Notes: a model not told the origin generated them from the letters alone. A DNA stretch of 64,000 nucleotides from Mactromeris polynyma (GCA_032209605.1 JASFXZ010000016.1:14446001-14510000), one strand, 5' to 3'. Shown: positions 21,501 through 33,800, counted from the stretch's first letter. Numbers and translations: made by a program.

Positions 21501-24500
21501 ATACTAAATACTTGGACAATCGCAACATTTCGGCAATTTCCGTGGCAGTTCGGAAACATTCCTCGAAGGTACGCGTATAAATATACCTAAAGTCTTGGTA
21601 CGTGATACGGTATTCCTACAAGATATCAGTTATACCTAATGATATAAGTGTCGGGTTAGAAGTGGCTTCAATTTAAGTGTACATATATTCACTTTATGCA
21701 GCCATTCGGCACTACAGTCCCCACGTTACTGCCGATGTATATTTGAATAATAGCCGAGGTGATCCGATTGGTGCACAGACTGTTTACATCGCTGAATCGA
21801 ATCGCAAAATTTCTCCGTAGCGTATAGTTGGTTGATCCACGGAAGTATCGCATGGCAATTTAAAATGGCCATGTATATAGTGCAACATCTAGCTTCAAGC
21901 ATGTGCATTGATATGAGCGCTTCCACTATGAAACTTGTATTAGTGACGTCGAGTATTTCCCAATGCAAGTTATGACGTCACAAAATAAGCGCTTGGTGAG
22001 TGTTTGTGTGGCTTTCAATCCTTGTTGTCCCCTTAAGTTCGCCATGGTTGATTCGATGGTCGGCCAGATAATTGCTTGATCCCCTACTCCCATACGTGTT
22101 TACCCTTACACCTCCTCAGTACATAATGTTTTCTAGACTGTTGTTTCCCTAGTGTCTTTACGGGTGAGACATCGATTGTTTTGTATGTGGCGTTAGGTAC
22201 TGTAACAACTTAATATCTTCTAATTTTGATTTGAACTTGAACATGTATATATGTTTGATTGATTGTCCCTTCGGAAAGCAAAATGTACATTAAAGCGTTT
22301 CAATGGCGACATCGTCATTTTGTAGTTTTCTTAAAACAATTTGTAAACATTCTAAAACTGGATTTTTGGTCACTAAAACAGGTTTTGTAGTGGAACAAAT
22401 CATATTATCGATATGTCTTGCTAATATTGTAGATGATCAGTGCGCGGACGATACTTGCTCTGGACACGGAATCTGCTATGACGTGGATAACGAAGGACGA
22501 CTATGTGCTTGTACTGATGGATACAGTGGTAAACATTGCTATCAGAATGAACTGGCAGGTACGTTCATGGACAATATTCATGATGTGAAATATCCCATAG
22601 CAATAGCGAGTTTTCATTTACTTGAGAACTGGTGTAAACAAATCATAAGGTGAACAGTCAATAAACACATATTTTTGAAATTATTTACCTATAGACAGTG
22701 CACACTTTTCTGGATAGTTTGCTACTGAAATTTTAGGTAAGGATTGGGAATTTAATTGTTATAAATATCTGACTTATTAAAAGTAAGAGGAATAATATGA
22801 ATATGAAAATAATACTTCATTTATAGAACGAAATGCATTTATAATGACAAGACCAGTGTTTTGCTAGCTGCAGTTTGATTTATAACATTAATGACCGTGA
22901 AATTGTTTATAAGTGTCGTGTAATTTAATTTACCCTTTGCATATGCAAAAACACACCAGTTATGAAGCGTAATATCACGTGTATCCTATTGCAGTAACCA
23001 CTCCTGTGGATAAATGCGCGAAAAATCCGTGTCACAATGGTCAATGTTCTAGTACTGACAATGGATACTCTTGCACTTGTGATGTTGGATGGAGAGGTAC
23101 AAACTGTGATGCAGGTAAAAAACATATTGTGTGGTTAATAACCCCTCCCCATTTTATGCAGTATGTTTGTCTGTCCCTAACTCTTGTCCGGGCATCTGAT
23201 CACTCGATCATTTGTTCAGTACAAACCGTTTTATTACATTACCAAAAATAAAAAATAAAGGCACATTGAAAACATGACAAGGTTGTATGAAAACCAGATA
23301 TACATAATATTGTTTGCCTTAACAACTGCGTCTAAAATTATATCGACCGATTAGTTTAACCTAGTTTATACTCGTGTTTTGTTTACACTCGCCGGTGACC
23401 GACGTATCTAATTCGCTCCGGTATGTGCACATTAATAAGTGACGTCCCATCATGTCATCGCAGTTTTTAATATCGCTAGTTGTTCTTGGTATTGTTTGTT
23501 TGACGTCACCAATACTTGTGTACTAATGATTATTATATCGCAGACGAATAGTGACGGTGGAATATCAATTGCAACAAGGTCCAACATTTCGTATTTTATA
23601 AACACCATATTATGCCTTTCAGAGGCGTTTTTTTTCAAAGGCTTAACTGCGATGACAGATAGCAATGGGTTGATCCCTACAAAAGACAAAATTATCATTA
23701 TGCGGCATTTAAACCCGCGAAGGCATTCGCCAATTGTAGAGCCGATTTATTAGTAAATAACTCACAGTGAGTCACTGCATTCGTTTATCTGTGCTTTGTT
23801 TGTTTAGAAATTAGACTGTGCAAGTCCAGTTCTTGTAAAAATATTGGAACATGTTTGGATTTGGGCGACTTTTTCTCCTGCGTATGCGCAGAAGGATGGT
23901 CAGGGCCGACGTGTGAGAAAGGTCTGTAACTGAGATGCAATGATTTCAGCACTAAGCAACATGAACCCGAGCAATTTGTCTGTCATTTCAAAAATAGAAA
24001 CATTGCGTGCATGTGAGTTGTGGTAGTAAGATAAGGATTTGGAGGTCGTGCATTACAAAAAAATGCTCCCGCTGTCTTCCAACTCGCTTATCTATTCGGT
24101 GTTACTCAGTACATTCACCTCTTATTGGTCATTACACTTGGTGTATTTCGTTGTATACCACATCATTCAAATATTTTAAGTAAATCCCGCAACCACTCCA
24201 TATCGGCCCTCTCGTAAACAACAACATATCTACATCATTATCAATGGTAGGTGCAGTAATAATTCACCACCAATTTAATCAATAGAACAACAACCTGTAA
24301 GAAACGGCTGTGGAGTGGTTGTACTGTATATTGGATAACACGACTATTTTTGTCGTTTATAATACACGCTTTTTTATCACACAAATATACAATTATATAT
24401 GTCTTAAACAATGCGTTGATAATGTAAAAGACTAGTACACAAAACAAATTACACATACATATTAATGTTTTTTTTAGAATGCTGAAATATTTAGTAACAG

Positions 24501-26850
24501 ATATGGTCGAAAAAGTTGGTCAGGAAATGCCACATACATAGGGAATAGCCCTATTAAAAGCACAAAGAAACTTGAAAACAATATATGCATACATGCTTCA
24601 AATAAGACAGTCAGTATACAATATGGGTGGTCGAACTCAAAAGTGGATATGATGAAAATAGTAGCTTCACCTTACAAAACCATTGCATACAATTTTGTAG
24701 ACGCTACGCCTAGGTGTAACCATTTATGTGTAATAGAACCAATCGCGACCGCCCATTCGGTGTTCAACGACTCAGCTTTGAAATGTAGCGATTCACACAG
24801 AGGTTCCAATGAAGCAATGCCCATGACTTGTTGTGGAATAAGGCAGGAAGACACATGGCTTAAAGGCATGCAGGTATTCGTCTTATCCTTAATTAAGTCA
24901 ATTTTATTTAAAATGTTTGTTTACAGTTTGGTTTAGCTGGAGTTTCTGAACATCTAAGTACGGATGGAATATTTAAAGGGATCAAATGTATCTTGTGCTT
25001 TGCGGAATGCTTAACGAAGAGCCCACAAACCAGTTTCGATAAGCTATTTGTCATCCAATTAGTCAGTGGTGCAATCCGTCAAGTGCATGTATTGTAGCCC
25101 TGTTCTGCGTTGGAGTTTTCTCCAATTCTCAACAAGTTTCAAATTATGTACTGCGGTCAGTTGACCTACCCAAAGTTCCTAGGTTATTCATATCTTTGTT
25201 GTTATTGTAGACCTTCCAAATCGTTTTCATGACGCATATCCTAAGTACTGATAGATACACTAATTCTTCGTTCAGACACGGGTAACTTCTTAATTGCAAT
25301 GTTGCAGCGGTTTGGTGAATAATGGCCTAGCTGTCTAAAAGGATTAATGGAATCGTATTGATCTGTGGTAGAGCGCCGGACTACTTAACCGGAATAAACG
25401 GTTTCGAAACCCGTCATATGCGATATTTTTCCGCAGTCTCACAATTACAAAATTCGACACGTGAACTGGTTAGTTACCCTGGATGTTATCGCGGGATGTT
25501 CAATATAATTTGTAGGAATTTGTTTTACAACAATGTGAAACAAATTATTTTAAACTAACTTAGTAGAATAATAGTCTGTATACATGTGTATATATTTTTA
25601 CTCTGCTCTAGGTGATTGCGCATTGCTCTGGGGCTTCAACGCTTCCGACATACACACCAATTGCAAGTTTCAAGTCAGGACGACCCGCGGACGACACCTC
25701 CGGTGTGTTTGTCGGTTGTGATGCTAATGGATTCCAGGTATGTTATACAAGAAATGAAACGGCTGAATTTGCATTCAAAACAACACAATCTGCTTGCGAG
25801 AAATCTTGCACATATAAAGAATCATGTACAAATATCTATGCAGAAATGTCGTTCGTAGCTCTCTTATTTAACATCCCTGAAAGAGTTATCGTTCGTTGCT
25901 CTCTTATTCAATATCCCTGACAGATTCGAGGTATGTTTATTCAGGAAATGAAACCTTAGAAATCTGACCGAGTTCCTGGTAGGTATTACTATATCACTGA
26001 GAGATCAATGGCTGAACATTTACATTCACAACAACAAAGTGTGCCTTGTGATAACTCTTGTACATCTACATAATTATATGCAAATGTCAATGCAGAGTTG
26101 TCGTTCGTTGCACTCTCGTTCCATATCCCAGATAGAGTTATCGTTCGTTGCTCTCTTAATTCAACATACCAGGCAGAGTTATCGTTCGTTGCACTCTCGT
26201 TCCATATGCCAGACAGAGTTATCGTTCGTTGCTCTCTCAATTCACCATACCCGGCAGAGTTATCGTTCTAAAATATCCCAGGCAGCTATCGTTCGTTACA
26301 TCATCATTCAATGTTCCAGGCAGAAGTATCGTTTGTTGATCATTTATTCAATATCCCGTGCTATGTTATCGTTCGTTGCTCAATCTTTCAATATCCTAGG
26401 ATATGGTAACTTTATTTTATTTATGTCTTTACTGTTTGTGACGAAATATAGCTCAGTATATTGATTAGTTCTACCACTGAGGGTTCTCTTGTGCAGTTTG
26501 TTTGTTTCATCGGGTTTAACGCCGTTTCTCAACGATATTTCTGTTATATACGGCGGCCGGTTCACCTAACCAGTTTTTCCTGGACTAAAACCTAACCAGT
26601 ACTAACTTACCCTTCCACAAGGAGCCGGCAACTTCTCCACATGAGGAGGAAAATCGACATTTTTATCAAATTTTCATGGAAGGGTATGACCTGCCGCGAC
26701 CGGGAATCGAACCCGGATCGCCGGGTTACAAGTCCAGCGCACTAACCACTGGACCACGGCCGCGGCTCTTTCTCTCGTGCAAACACTTCGAGAAAGCTCA
26801 AAGGAAAAATAGAGTTATGGACCTTGACGGCCTTTGATTGAATAAAGTGG
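18376..26850 (+). CDS. Gene A: secreted Cys-rich protein with three EGF domains
   Basis: Product not recognised beyond its EGF domains. Coding exons: 18972-19035 (ATG 18975), 20013-20117, 20475-20519, 22433-22558, 22995-23114, 23808-23921, 24701-24873, 25612-25737, all in phase, 290 residues to the last clear boundary. Order: signal peptide (1-20), basic site KKR (23-25), Cys-rich segment with CxxCxC (21-55), 15-residue linker, EGF1 71-112, EGF2 113-152, EGF3 153-190, then an unfamiliar domain with seven Cys (191-290). No membrane segment after the signal peptide, so probably extracellular. The true C-terminus is uncertain: either splicing at GTATGT (25738) or read-through into a minisatellite to a stop at 25918-25920. 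Gene B (minus, 49-63.8 kb) is an inverted paralogue with nine EGFs. Confidence 0.85.
18598..18950. repeat. Inverted pair of AGAGAATAAG repeats in gene A intron 1
   Basis: 18598-18762 forward and 18855-18950 reverse copies of the repeat also seen at 13015-13192. Gene B intron 1 keeps the matching pair (63352-63462 and 63063-63172), so it predates the duplication. Confidence 0.7.
18972..19035 (+). CDS. Gene A exon: signal peptide
   Basis: ATG at 18975; MQRIPCIIALFCCLSPGFSK is a short basic start, hydrophobic core and small residues, a typical signal peptide. Acceptor TTTCAG, donor GTAAAC, phase 1. Confidence 0.85.
20013..20117 (+). CDS. Gene A exon: Cys-rich N-terminal segment
   Basis: Residues 21-55, SKKRFLDD then CIHCFCSQNCPGGD. 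Four Cys in the pattern CxxCxCxxxC. The KKR just after the signal peptide may be a proprotein cleavage site. Phase 1 at both ends. Confidence 0.82.
   Translation, partial: FRRKGFSMMVLTWIDCLRKIVSIVSVPKTVLGET
20475..20519 (+). CDS. Gene A exon: 15-residue linker with two Cys
   Basis: VKGLCQGFTNTIDCS, 45 nt, phase 1-1. Too short for an ORF caller, but the same 45-nt exon with the same splice sites is at 60948-60992 in gene B. Confidence 0.8.
22433..22558 (+). CDS. Gene A exon: EGF domain 1
   Basis: DQCADDTCSGHGICYD then LCACTDGYSGKHC: six Cys in EGF order with the GYxGxxC ending. Acceptor ATTGTAG, donor GTACGT, phase 1-1. Confidence 0.9.
22995..23114 (+). CDS. Gene A exon: EGF domain 2
   Basis: VDKCAKNPCHNGQCSS then YSCTCDVGWRGTNC, a canonical EGF. 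Acceptor TTGCAG, donor GTAAAA, phase 1-1. Confidence 0.92.
23808..23921 (+). CDS. Gene A exon: EGF domain 3
   Basis: CKSSSCKNIGTCLDLGDF then CVCAEGWSGPTC. Matches the third EGF type of gene B (52966-53079 and 55424-55537). Acceptor TGTTTAG, donor GTCTGT, phase 1-1. Confidence 0.9.
24701..24873 (+). CDS. Gene A exon: unknown C-terminal domain, part 1
   Basis: Residues 191-248 with five Cys, including CNHLC, SALKCSD and TCCG. Nearly identical in gene B (51807-51979), with mostly conservative changes, so clearly coding. Acceptor TTTTGTAG, donor GTATTC. Family not recognised. Confidence 0.85.
25612..25737 (+). CDS. Gene A exon: unknown C-terminal domain, part 2
   Basis: Residues 249-290, VIAHCSGASTLPTYTP to VGCDANGFQ. 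Almost unchanged in gene B (50899-51024). If translation ran through the GTATGT, the next codons (VCYT) would supply an eighth, pairing Cys; in gene B the same read-through also gives Cys but stops after nine residues. Confidence 0.82.
25860..26400. repeat. 40-bp minisatellite after the last gene A exon
   Basis: Units of about 40 bp containing GTTATCGTTCGTTGCTCTC, progressively mutated. The same array lies at the same place in gene B (49940-50800). Open frames through it reflect lack of stops in the unit. Confidence 0.85.
26496..26766 (-). repeat. tRNA-derived SINE, full length (second copy)
   Basis: Near-identical to 4783-5055 over its whole length, so both copies are young. It lies between the minisatellite and the putative poly(A) block of gene A. 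Confidence 0.8.
26841..26846 (+). promoter_or_regulatory. Possible poly(A) signal of gene A
   Basis: AATAAA in a block conserved with gene B (49386-49391, minus strand). Conservation outside the recognised exons suggests a shared 3' UTR end, but no terminal exon was identified. Confidence 0.4.
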
Positions 26851-26933
26851 GGGCACCTGTGTCCTGTGGACACATTTTTTGGTTTGATTCTCATTGGACA
26901 AGAGTGTTATTAAACTTGATATACTATACACTT

Positions 26934-27093
26934 AATCGGTAAAAAAAGTCTTGCGACACGGAATATTTGTTTGGTAATTTATCGGAATGCATTCAAAACC
27001 TCTATAAACTATATATTTTTGGAACGTTTAACTCATGGCCTGTCGATTGGTACCAAACAAATATTCCGTGTCGCAAGACTTTTTTTACCGAGT
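26934..27093. mobile_element. Snap-back MITE with 40-bp perfect inverted ends
   Basis: Left CGGTAAAAAAAGTCTTGCGA... and right its exact complement through ACCAAACAAATATTCC. Only about 75 bp of loop. The matching place in gene B has no element, so it inserted after the A/B duplication or was lost cleanly. Confidence 0.8.
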
Positions 27094-27718
27094 ATATATA
27101 CGATATCCATGCATATGGTATACATTATAATTAACAGTATATACGACAGACCTGTGATGCAACACCACATATTATTACGGTAGATGGTAGTAATGGAATG
27201 GATCCGTCGTCTTTCTATGTAATATACTAATAAAAAATGTGCATTTTAGTAGTTGTTGATAGTTTACTATTTCATATTATACAAACGCCAAGTTATATTT
27301 TTACCGTTTTAAAAAAGTAATGGTGTGTTTTCACTGTTATTACATTTATTCTTTTATTTATTCGTATGCTCATGTAGTGCAACCACATGATTACTAAACA
27401 GAACAAAATTTAAAAGTATGAAATATTTTAAAAGAATAAAAACAAATATTTGGCAGGACATTTGTGTTGTAAAATATTTCAAAATGGGAATATTTCATTT
27501 GAACATACAAATATAGACTTTCTTAGAAAACCCAAATATCATTTGAGCGTCAAATTGTCTTCAATGAAAGTATCATAAATTACTTTATTATTAAACCGGC
27601 TGGCCCATAATAAAGGTTGTGTATAGTATATATAAAGATAGATGTGCATAAATTGAATTAGATAACTACTAGCCAGTTCTTACAATGTTGTATACTTAAA
27701 GAAATTAACAGTTTTAAT

Positions 27719-28946
27719 TAGGGATGTCAACGAATAGCAAATCAGGTATTCTAATATTCGATCAGCCTTTCGAACGAATATTCGATCGTCACAACTTAGA
27801 CAATTTAAAACAAAATCATATTTCCTTACGTGCTGCGTGTATTCTACTTTCGTTTTCACCGGAAATTAAGACTCTGACGAATGAAGTTATTGCAGTAAAT
27901 AGATCATCATCATGTCAACATTCGTGTTTATGAATATATTTGTGAAGTGTCGAGACAAAAAACATTTGTCTTCATGTTGTATATGCTTTTATTTATCGTC
28001 GCCACCGGTTTCCCACATGGGCGACGCCTCCGGAAGAATGTTAGTCATATTAGATTTTGGAGGATAGTGCATGATACAGAAGATGCCCCAGTTCCAGAAG
28101 CACCCCTGGTTCTTTTACGTGCTCGATGTAAAGCATCATACACGGGACCTCGGTTTTTAAAGTCTCGTCCGAAAGACTGTTAGTACGGTCAGTGATGGAG
28201 CGGGGAATCGAACCAGCGATCCCTGGATTACAAGTCCAGCGTTTTACCACTGGACCACGGATCCGCCGCCAATTTGTCTTCACAAAGTTGTCTTCTAAGT
28301 ATATGCATCGCCACGCTATTTTTGAATATTGAGTACTTAATTAAAAATCGAACCAAACAAAATGCATTTACTCTTTGTAAGAGTAAAATGTTTTTAAACA
28401 GTCATTTTGATTGGATGATACGATATACGTGAACAAATTATTATGTTTTTTTCCCGTCACCCCTTTTTTTCGGCATGTTTCTTTTCTCAATCCCAGCTTT
28501 GATCTTCCTTAATTAAAAAGCGAGTCATTAACTCAAGTCCCTGTCGGTGGTTTTAACTGCCTACTTTCTACACCTTTCGTCAACAACAAAATTACCGACG
28601 ATTAGACACCTATTTTCTTCTATTTGACGATATGGACTATCAAATGGTTACAAACGGTCAGTAATTAACGGATTATGGAAAGAGACAAACCGACAAATCA
28701 CCCCAACGATATACAATTATATTCCCCCCCCCCCAAATATACTTTCCAATGACACTTTTACAAGGGCGTATTTTTCAACAACAACCTTTATTACTCTCTT
28801 ACACAAATCGGGGTCGGCAAATAAATTAACAAACAAACGACAATTTTTTCATGAAGTTTTTATTAAGTATATTTTTTCCGAATATTCGAATACTGAAACA
28901 GGATTCGAATATTCGAAGTTATGAACGAATATTCGAATAATCGTTA
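27719..28946. mobile_element. hAT-like non-autonomous element with nested SINE
   Basis: Left end TAGGGATGTCAACGAATA, and both ends are full of GAATATTCGAA words; the right end (GAATATTCGAATAATCGTTAA) is an inverted but decayed version. A SINE sits inside (27990-28270). Confidence 0.55.
27990..28270 (-). repeat. V-SINE-like tRNA-derived SINE
   Basis: Minus strand: tRNA-like head with GTGGTCCAGTGGTAAAACGC and GCTGGTTCGATTCCCC, then a conserved central block (on plus, CTGGTTCTTTTACGTGCTCG ... ACACGGGACCTCGG). Such blocks are known in V-SINEs of molluscs (RUDI type); assignment not checked. Confidence 0.65.
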
Positions 28947-28984
28947 ATATTTTATTAATTTTAAGAAAAAGCAGATAAAGTGCT

Positions 28985-29287
28985 AACAAGAAATATCTTG
29001 AAAAAAGATGGTCGGTGCAAATTGGAGGTTAAGATTTGCTGTGCAACATAAAAAAAAGCCGAGATGTTACGATTGCTGGTCACTCCAGATCCAAAAATGG
29101 ATTTCGGTAAATCACTGCAATTAAACGTATCTTTTATCGAAAGGTTAACCAATCAGCGTCAAGGTTATAAACGTTGTTCGGTTGAAGAGAAATAGCCTTG
29201 GTGGTTAACGTAAGATTTGATTGGTTAACACAACACTGATATGCAAAGAGCAAAACCATGTTAGTATGGCTGCACCGAATAAAGACA
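28985..29287 (-). mobile_element. MITE-K copy 3
   Basis: Complete copy between the nested hAT element and the 3' end of the fucosyltransferase; ends AAGAAATATCTTGAAAAAAG and GCTGCACCGAATAAAG. Confidence 0.65.
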
Positions 29288-29663
29288 TACACACTTCCAT
29301 ATAAAAAAGTTTAATTTGATTAAGTTAGACACATACACAAACATTCACAACAGCTTTTTTATAACGAAAAAATAAAGCACATTATTGCATTGTATATTGT
29401 TTTAAAGAAAATAGTTAATGCTCGCCCATATGGAATTTCCGGGGGCGAGGATTAACAAACTCAACCTAACTAAATTATTAGAATGTGAAATCCTTAACGC
29501 AAAGGGAGGTAACTGCTGCGAGCAGTTTGGTCACGACCACCATGGGTTTAAGCAGACCTGTTTAAGGATTAGCTAGTTTCATGTTTAAATCGAGAGAAAA
29601 CTTAGTAAACATGTTCGAAGTGAATGTACGAATAATTAGTTTTTGAAACCCATTTCGGTTGAT

Positions 29664-29669
29664 TTTATT
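29664..29669 (-). promoter_or_regulatory. Possible poly(A) signal of the fucosyltransferase
   Basis: AATAAA on the minus strand about 130 bases after the stop codon. Confidence 0.45.
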
Positions 29670-29795
29670 CTGTAAATGTTTACTTTTCAATTGCTTTGCA
29701 TCACTTATAGAATAACTCCTCTCATGACCAAAATGAAAAAGGAATACATATTGAGTCGCCAGCTTCGTCGGTTATTGTTGTTTTAGAAAGAGAAA

Positions 29796-30830
29796 TTACT
29801 TTGGCGAGATTCGTTCGGGATCGTCTTTCTTTTGCGGTACATCATTTGGTTTTTTACAACGATGTGTGCCGAAAGCCCATTTTCCAATGTCCGGAATGGT
29901 CTTTCTATGTTGCTCCAGGTTATTCATTTTTTCACATATATCACACATCGCTTGTCCATAAACTTCTTTGTAGCCAGGCGAGTAGTACATCTCTTTCCTC
30001 TCTAACATCTTAGCATAATCACTATTTGGTAAATTATTTAGATATTCGCCAAGTTCTTTGGCTGACTTGAAATCATCCGTTGATATAAATGTTCCTTCTG
30101 GCACTAATGCTCCTCCTTCGCCCTGATAACCTCCTCTTGCAATAAGTATAGTGTCGAATTTGTAGTTATCAAATAGCTTCTCTGTGAAATATTGCTGACA
30201 CAATGCATTTTCGAATGCTAGATAATACTTGTACGTTGTGTTAAGAAGATCAAAACAATCATCATGGATGTGTTTTCTGCCACAATCCCATTTTGTTCCA
30301 CATGAACCCAAAATAGTAACATTGAAGTATTTACTCAGTTCTTTTGCATATCTCAAACGTTCAGCTTGTGTTTTGCAATGTGAAGTGATCATTAGCGCTG
30401 TATTCGATTTCTTTGATGCTATCAATTCGTAATCCCTCTTTTGATATGACTGCTTTTTCTTAAAAACTCCGTATGGTAGATAAATATCGCTGATCTTTTT
30501 ATTATACGTCATTGTCCAGTTGTAAGAATACTTCCACGGGGCATCTTTCCATTTCCCCTTTGTTGGTCCGTTATATTCTACGGGCGATTCATGAGCTGCA
30601 AATATCCAAATTTGACCTAGTGGCCGACTGAGATTCTTGTCACTTTTTTTTACATAACGTCCATCGATAATCACAGCATCGCTTGTTTCAAGGTTTGTTC
30701 TGTTAAATGTCATCCTGCAGTTCGAATATTTGCACTGTGAAAATCCAACATATTTGGCATCTTCCCTCGCCTGGATATAATGTGGTGGATTATACCACAA
30801 TACAATGTATTCTCTTCCTACGTTGTGACG
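29796..30830 (-). CDS. Fucosyltransferase catalytic exon
   Basis: Acceptor TTGGCAG just above 30830; 344 residues to TAA at 29796-29798. Contains the whole GT10 catalytic domain. The open frame extends upstream to 30899, but the extra residues do not look like the family and a good acceptor interrupts them. Confidence 0.94.
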   Translation of the reverse strand, partial: RHNVGREYIVLWYNPPHYIQAREDAKYVGFSQCKYSNCRMTFNRTNLETSDAVIIDGRYVKKSDKNLSRPLGQIWIFAAHESPVEYNGPTKGKWKDAPWKYSYNWTMTYNKKISDIYLPYGVFKKKQSYQKRDYELIASKKSNTALMITSHCKTQAERLRYAKELSKYFNVTILGSCGTKWDCGRKHIHDDCFDLLNTTYKYYLAFENALCQQYFTEKLFDNYKFDTILIARGGYQGEGGALVPEGTFISTDDFKSAKELGEYLNNLPNSDYAKMLERKEMYYSPGYKEVYGQAMCDICEKMNNLEQHRKTIPDIGKWAFGTHRCKKPNDVPQKKDDPERISPK

Positions 30831-33800
30831 CTGCCAACAAAAAATGACTAAAACATCAATATTAAAAATATGACTGTTTACGAATTTCAAGATTTTCATT
30901 CTAACAGAATATGAGTTAAGACAAAGATATCATACAGCATGACTGTACGTGTATATGTATTTCACGAATTGTGTAATATGGCGCCATTATACCATCTCCG
31001 CAACACGATGGGCTTACAAGATGTCATTTAAACTTATTTATTTGAATTGATTGTGAAACAAGTTATTTCTACTTAATTAATCATTCTGGGTGTACGCTTC
31101 CTGGTTTACTAACCATTGTTCGCGCCTAATTCAGAAATGTTGAAGTTGCTGGGTCCATCTTGTCCAAGACGAGATTCGAAGCCCATGAAATTCGGGTCAG
31201 GAGTCAGACGCTAAGCCAACCAACATGAACCATCACAATAAAAATACCTGCACATTTATCAACTTACCAGCGGATCCTTTATCTGTTTGTTTGCATTGTG
31301 CACAATGTAGAGTGTGATGAATGTAGATAAAATGCCAAACGCCAACAACCCTGAAATAGTTAAAATAATACAGTTTAGTATTTCCTTATTCTCCTATCCT
31401 TTATTAATTTTTGTGTTCAGTCAGACCATTCCTTATCGTCACAGCCCCCTAGATGTGTGTCATTTCACCTTCTAAACTTTCCAGTGTTTTGTGAGCAGGT
31501 GTTTACTTATCATCTGTGTGTGGAGTTGACAGATAATATTTAACATTTTGGTGACGGCTGTCTGTGAGTATCAGTGCCTTAACTGCAGGAGTTGTCAAGT
31601 TGAAAATTCCAATACTTGCGTATTCTGTGTGTCCATTATTATAATTATCTTATAGCATAGAGTCCAGACATTTACAACAAAAGTGTCCTGGACTAACTTC
31701 AACTCAACTGTTGGTAGCCCGAATTGGCAATAGGACTTGTCCGGGATTTCGGTCTAGTGGATCTCCAGACTAGATACCTGACATTGTTTAGTTTCAGCAC
31801 TAAATACACCCTAATCTTGCAATCTTAGATCAGTTCCTTAATATGTGTACCGTTTGACCTCCTTTAGTACCTTATGTTTTGTGGATTGTTGTTTTTTCCG
31901 GAGATCTGCGTGGGGAGGCATTGTCTTAATATGTATGTGGCTTTCCCTGTAGTTACGTATTCTCTCTCTTTTCTTCTACACTCAAATGTATAAAAACAGT
32001 TTCAAAATAGACTACTCACAGGGGTTTCATATACCCCTTAAGTTGACCCTTTGAACCCTAGAGTTTCCAAAAAGCCTCATTTGGACCCCCGGGATTTTGG
32101 GTGATTGGTCAATATTTTCTCTAAATTATGGGTAATTTAGCTATAAAATTGTAAATCCGGTTAAAAGTTTTCAAATGACCCTTGAGATTCAGCACCTAGT
32201 GGCACTCCTGCTACTTAACCCTAAGTAAGCATTAGAGTCGATGTCACTCAATTAAATCTCCATACTCACACTCAGTGGTATCTTTCTTCACCTCTGAATG
32301 CGGGTTGGTTAGTATCGGGTATAATTCTTGGACAATGGGTGGTATTCACAAAACATCTTAAGGTTTACATGAAGATTATCCTTATCCTTATTTTCTTCTC
32401 CTTAGTTAAAGATAAGGAAATCCTTAACCTTAACATTTTCGTCAGTGCCCCTTAAGGATTTCCTTAGCCGCTATAGGAAAGAATTAACTTTAGGAAAATA
32501 TTAATTTCATCTGAGGAAAATGGACGCTATCTTATATTTTAAGAATATATAATGCCATATATAAGGAGAATCTTAAGATAAGTCATTTAGTAGTAACTAA
32601 GGGTGATACTTTCGAAACCAAATTGGAAGCAAGAAGATGTTTTATAGAATCAGTATTTTTTACACTAAATGAAAGAGAGATATTAACGAATACTGTCATG
32701 ACTGTTTAAATAGTCTAGTATTACGATAAAGTGTTTAAATTTACGTTTGAAAATAATTTCTCTATAGATCTATAATCTATTGATCAAAACTGGTAGAGCT
32801 GGAAACTCGATATCGATTTTCGGGTCATTTTCAAGGGAGACAATCCACTATCCGATGACAATCCGATAAGCCAGCTATAAGGCACGAAGCTGTGTATGTA
32901 GTAACGACACTTTTATCAACATGAATTAAATTTATTTTGGAACGAACTTAGTTCTTTTACATCTACATCTACATGTTACTACCTAAAAATCGATTTAACG
33001 ATTATCGCTGTGAGGTGCGTTGTCTAGTGACAGTTGTTAAAAAAATAGAAATCTCATTAGGTGGAAGTTAAAAAGAACTACAATACTAAGGTTAAAAACA
33101 GAGGCATAGGTAATTAGAAGTTGACAGTAGCCAGCCGCTCAACAAAGGTGGTCAGGCTGGGGCTGGACTGGATAGCTATAGGGAGGCCGTTCCAGAAGCG
33201 TATTTCAAAACATAATATTTTGAAATAGTATGTGAACGGGTAATATATGAGCGACGCTGTACGATTTCCAACCTCTTCTTTAAGTGACGTCATTTCCAGA
33301 AAACGTCACATGTGACGTCACCATATACAGACAGTAAGCAACATTTGCCCCATATGGCAATATGAAAACGAAATGATCATATAGTGTACATAATGCTTTT
33401 GCTTGCAAATAGTGACATCACTTGTTGCGTTTTCTTGAAATGACGTCACTTACATAAGATGTTGTAAATTTCATAGCAGTGCTCAAATATAAATGTTTGT
33501 ACAATGGCGAAAATTTGCAAAAATAACTAGGATTTGGATGTGGGGATGGTGATTTCACTTTATTATAATGTGCGGAACAAATTACCTAAACCCGACCTTA
33601 ATGGCACATAGTCATACCCTTAGTCATAAATATGAGAAAATAGGTGGTACGTACAGACAGACGGACCAATATTTATGGTTAATAAGGTTTTTCCCTCTTT
33701 AAAAATAGCCTCGTAAGCAGGTGATATTATGAGGTTTTCATATAGAAAACAGAACATAAAAGCCCCTAACCCTTATGTCAGTAAGCTCATAAACCCTAAA

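Noticed and set aside
25358..25420. tRNA-like GTGGTAGAGCGCCGGACTAC stretch in gene A
   Set aside because: A decayed copy is also present in gene B (about 51200-51245); neither folds completely, so only an old SINE trace.
26039..26464. Open frames of 110-190 codons in the 40-bp minisatellites (also 50411-51020)
   Set aside because: The 40-bp unit lacks stops and changes frame each repeat, so long frames arise in any phase; the frame at 51020 is also shifted against the real exon.
30831..30899. Start of the fucosyltransferase at 30899
   Set aside because: A good acceptor at 30831 joins in phase to an anchor exon and a first exon; the 23 extra residues have no family similarity.
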